Shown: positions 42,570 to 42,735 of the stretch, one piece after another
Layout: each line of letters opens with the position of its first letter
How positions within the stretch are numbered: position 1 is the stretch's first letter
Assembly: GCA_024653775.1 (NCBI GenBank)
Contig: JANLHZ010000251.1
Location: 1 to 42,735, forward strand
Direction of reading: 5' to 3'
DNA from: Planctomycetota bacterium
GTDB lineage: Bacteria; Planctomycetota; UBA8742; JACQVU01; JANLHZ01
DNA: 42,735 nucleotides
The notes under the pieces: generated by a model
Databases searched by the model: none
Seen by the model: the letters and a program-made list of their open reading frames with translations, nothing else
Told to the model about the DNA's origin: nothing
Translations under genes and position numbers: made by a program

Positions 42570-42735
42570 TTACTTCGGCCCGGTCATTGTCTCCGGACGG
42601 ACCCATTCCGCGAATTGCTCCTTCGTCAGGATTTTCAGCGCGATCGCGGCTTCCTCGAGAGTCGTGCCATCGCGGTGCGCCTTTTTCGCGATCTTCGCGG
42701 CGTTGTCGTAACCGATGTGCGGGTTCAGCGCGGTT
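42570..42735 (-). CDS. fumC: Class II fumarate hydratase, C-terminal fragment
   Basis: The last 54 codons of a gene that continues beyond the right edge; stop TAA at 42570-42572. The translated end reads [20 protein letters not shown]..., with [20 protein letters not shown] and RPETMTGPK. The [17 protein letters not shown] and EQFxxWVRPExM segments are diagnostic of the class II fumarase/aspartase C-terminal domain, and the LNPHIGYD and WVRPE forms favour fumarase over aspartase. The enzyme interconverts fumarate and malate in the TCA cycle, in the cytoplasm. No catalytic residues of the upstream part are visible. It is the only clear central-metabolism gene in the window. Confidence 0.9.
   Translation of the reverse strand, partial: TALNPHIGYDNAAKIAKKAHRDGTTLEEAAIALKILTKEQFAEWVRPETMTGPK

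Overview
The window is high-GC DNA from a Gram-negative-type bacterium. Evidence includes two lipobox signal peptides, a Sec-secreted giant repeat protein, a BatA/DUF4175-like membrane pair, an orphan OmpR-type regulator and a class II fumarase. Giant Ig/TIG and FG-GAP surface proteins together with BatA- and DUF4175-like proteins are common in Planctomycetota and related lineages, so such a host is plausible, but no phylogenetic marker here fixes it. All genes except one (a DUF1294 membrane protein) lie on the minus strand, so the window is read from right to left.

Right part (42735 to 33266): the C-terminus of class II fumarase, a spacer with two palindromic repeats, a DUF2442 protein, a 900-residue DUF4175-like membrane protein with a long acidic disordered segment, an OmpR-family response regulator followed 5 bases later by a double zinc-ribbon membrane protein, then a 319-base non-coding stretch with inverted repeats. 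Next come the lone plus-strand DUF1294 gene and, divergent from it, a BatA-like von Willebrand A membrane protein. The two divergent genes share an inverted operator-like module. A 73-residue unknown helical protein and a 671-residue membrane-anchored coiled-coil/alpha-solenoid protein follow as a two-gene unit.

Centre (33033 to 7774): one 25.3-kb gene for a secreted protein of about 8,419 residues. It has about 42 copies of a roughly 112-residue beta-strand unit, interrupted by a ~300-residue module used four times (the last truncated). A block of strict 19-residue repeats lies near the end. It finishes with a fibronectin-III-like domain, an Ig-like domain and seven FG-GAP/VCBS calcium motifs, enough for one beta-propeller.

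Left part (7768 to 1): a REP-associated tyrosine transposase (RAYT) flanked by REP hairpins in inverted orientation sits between the giant gene and a second large surface gene. That gene encodes a 2,195-residue lipoprotein with about seven IPT/TIG domains and a C-terminal FG-GAP region. Further left, behind a good sigma-70-like promoter, begins another lipoprotein gene. Its signal-peptide codons contain a run of ten G, which puts the reading frame off by one in this assembly. This is a candidate phase-variable locus, or a homopolymer sequencing error.

Taken together, the left two thirds is a cell-surface locus of very large repeat proteins, with the RAYT/REP element placed where it can affect the leader of the TIG lipoprotein and the tail of the giant gene. 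The right third is envelope and housekeeping context. The most noteworthy items are the giant protein and its modular plan, the RAYT/REP unit and the poly-G tract.
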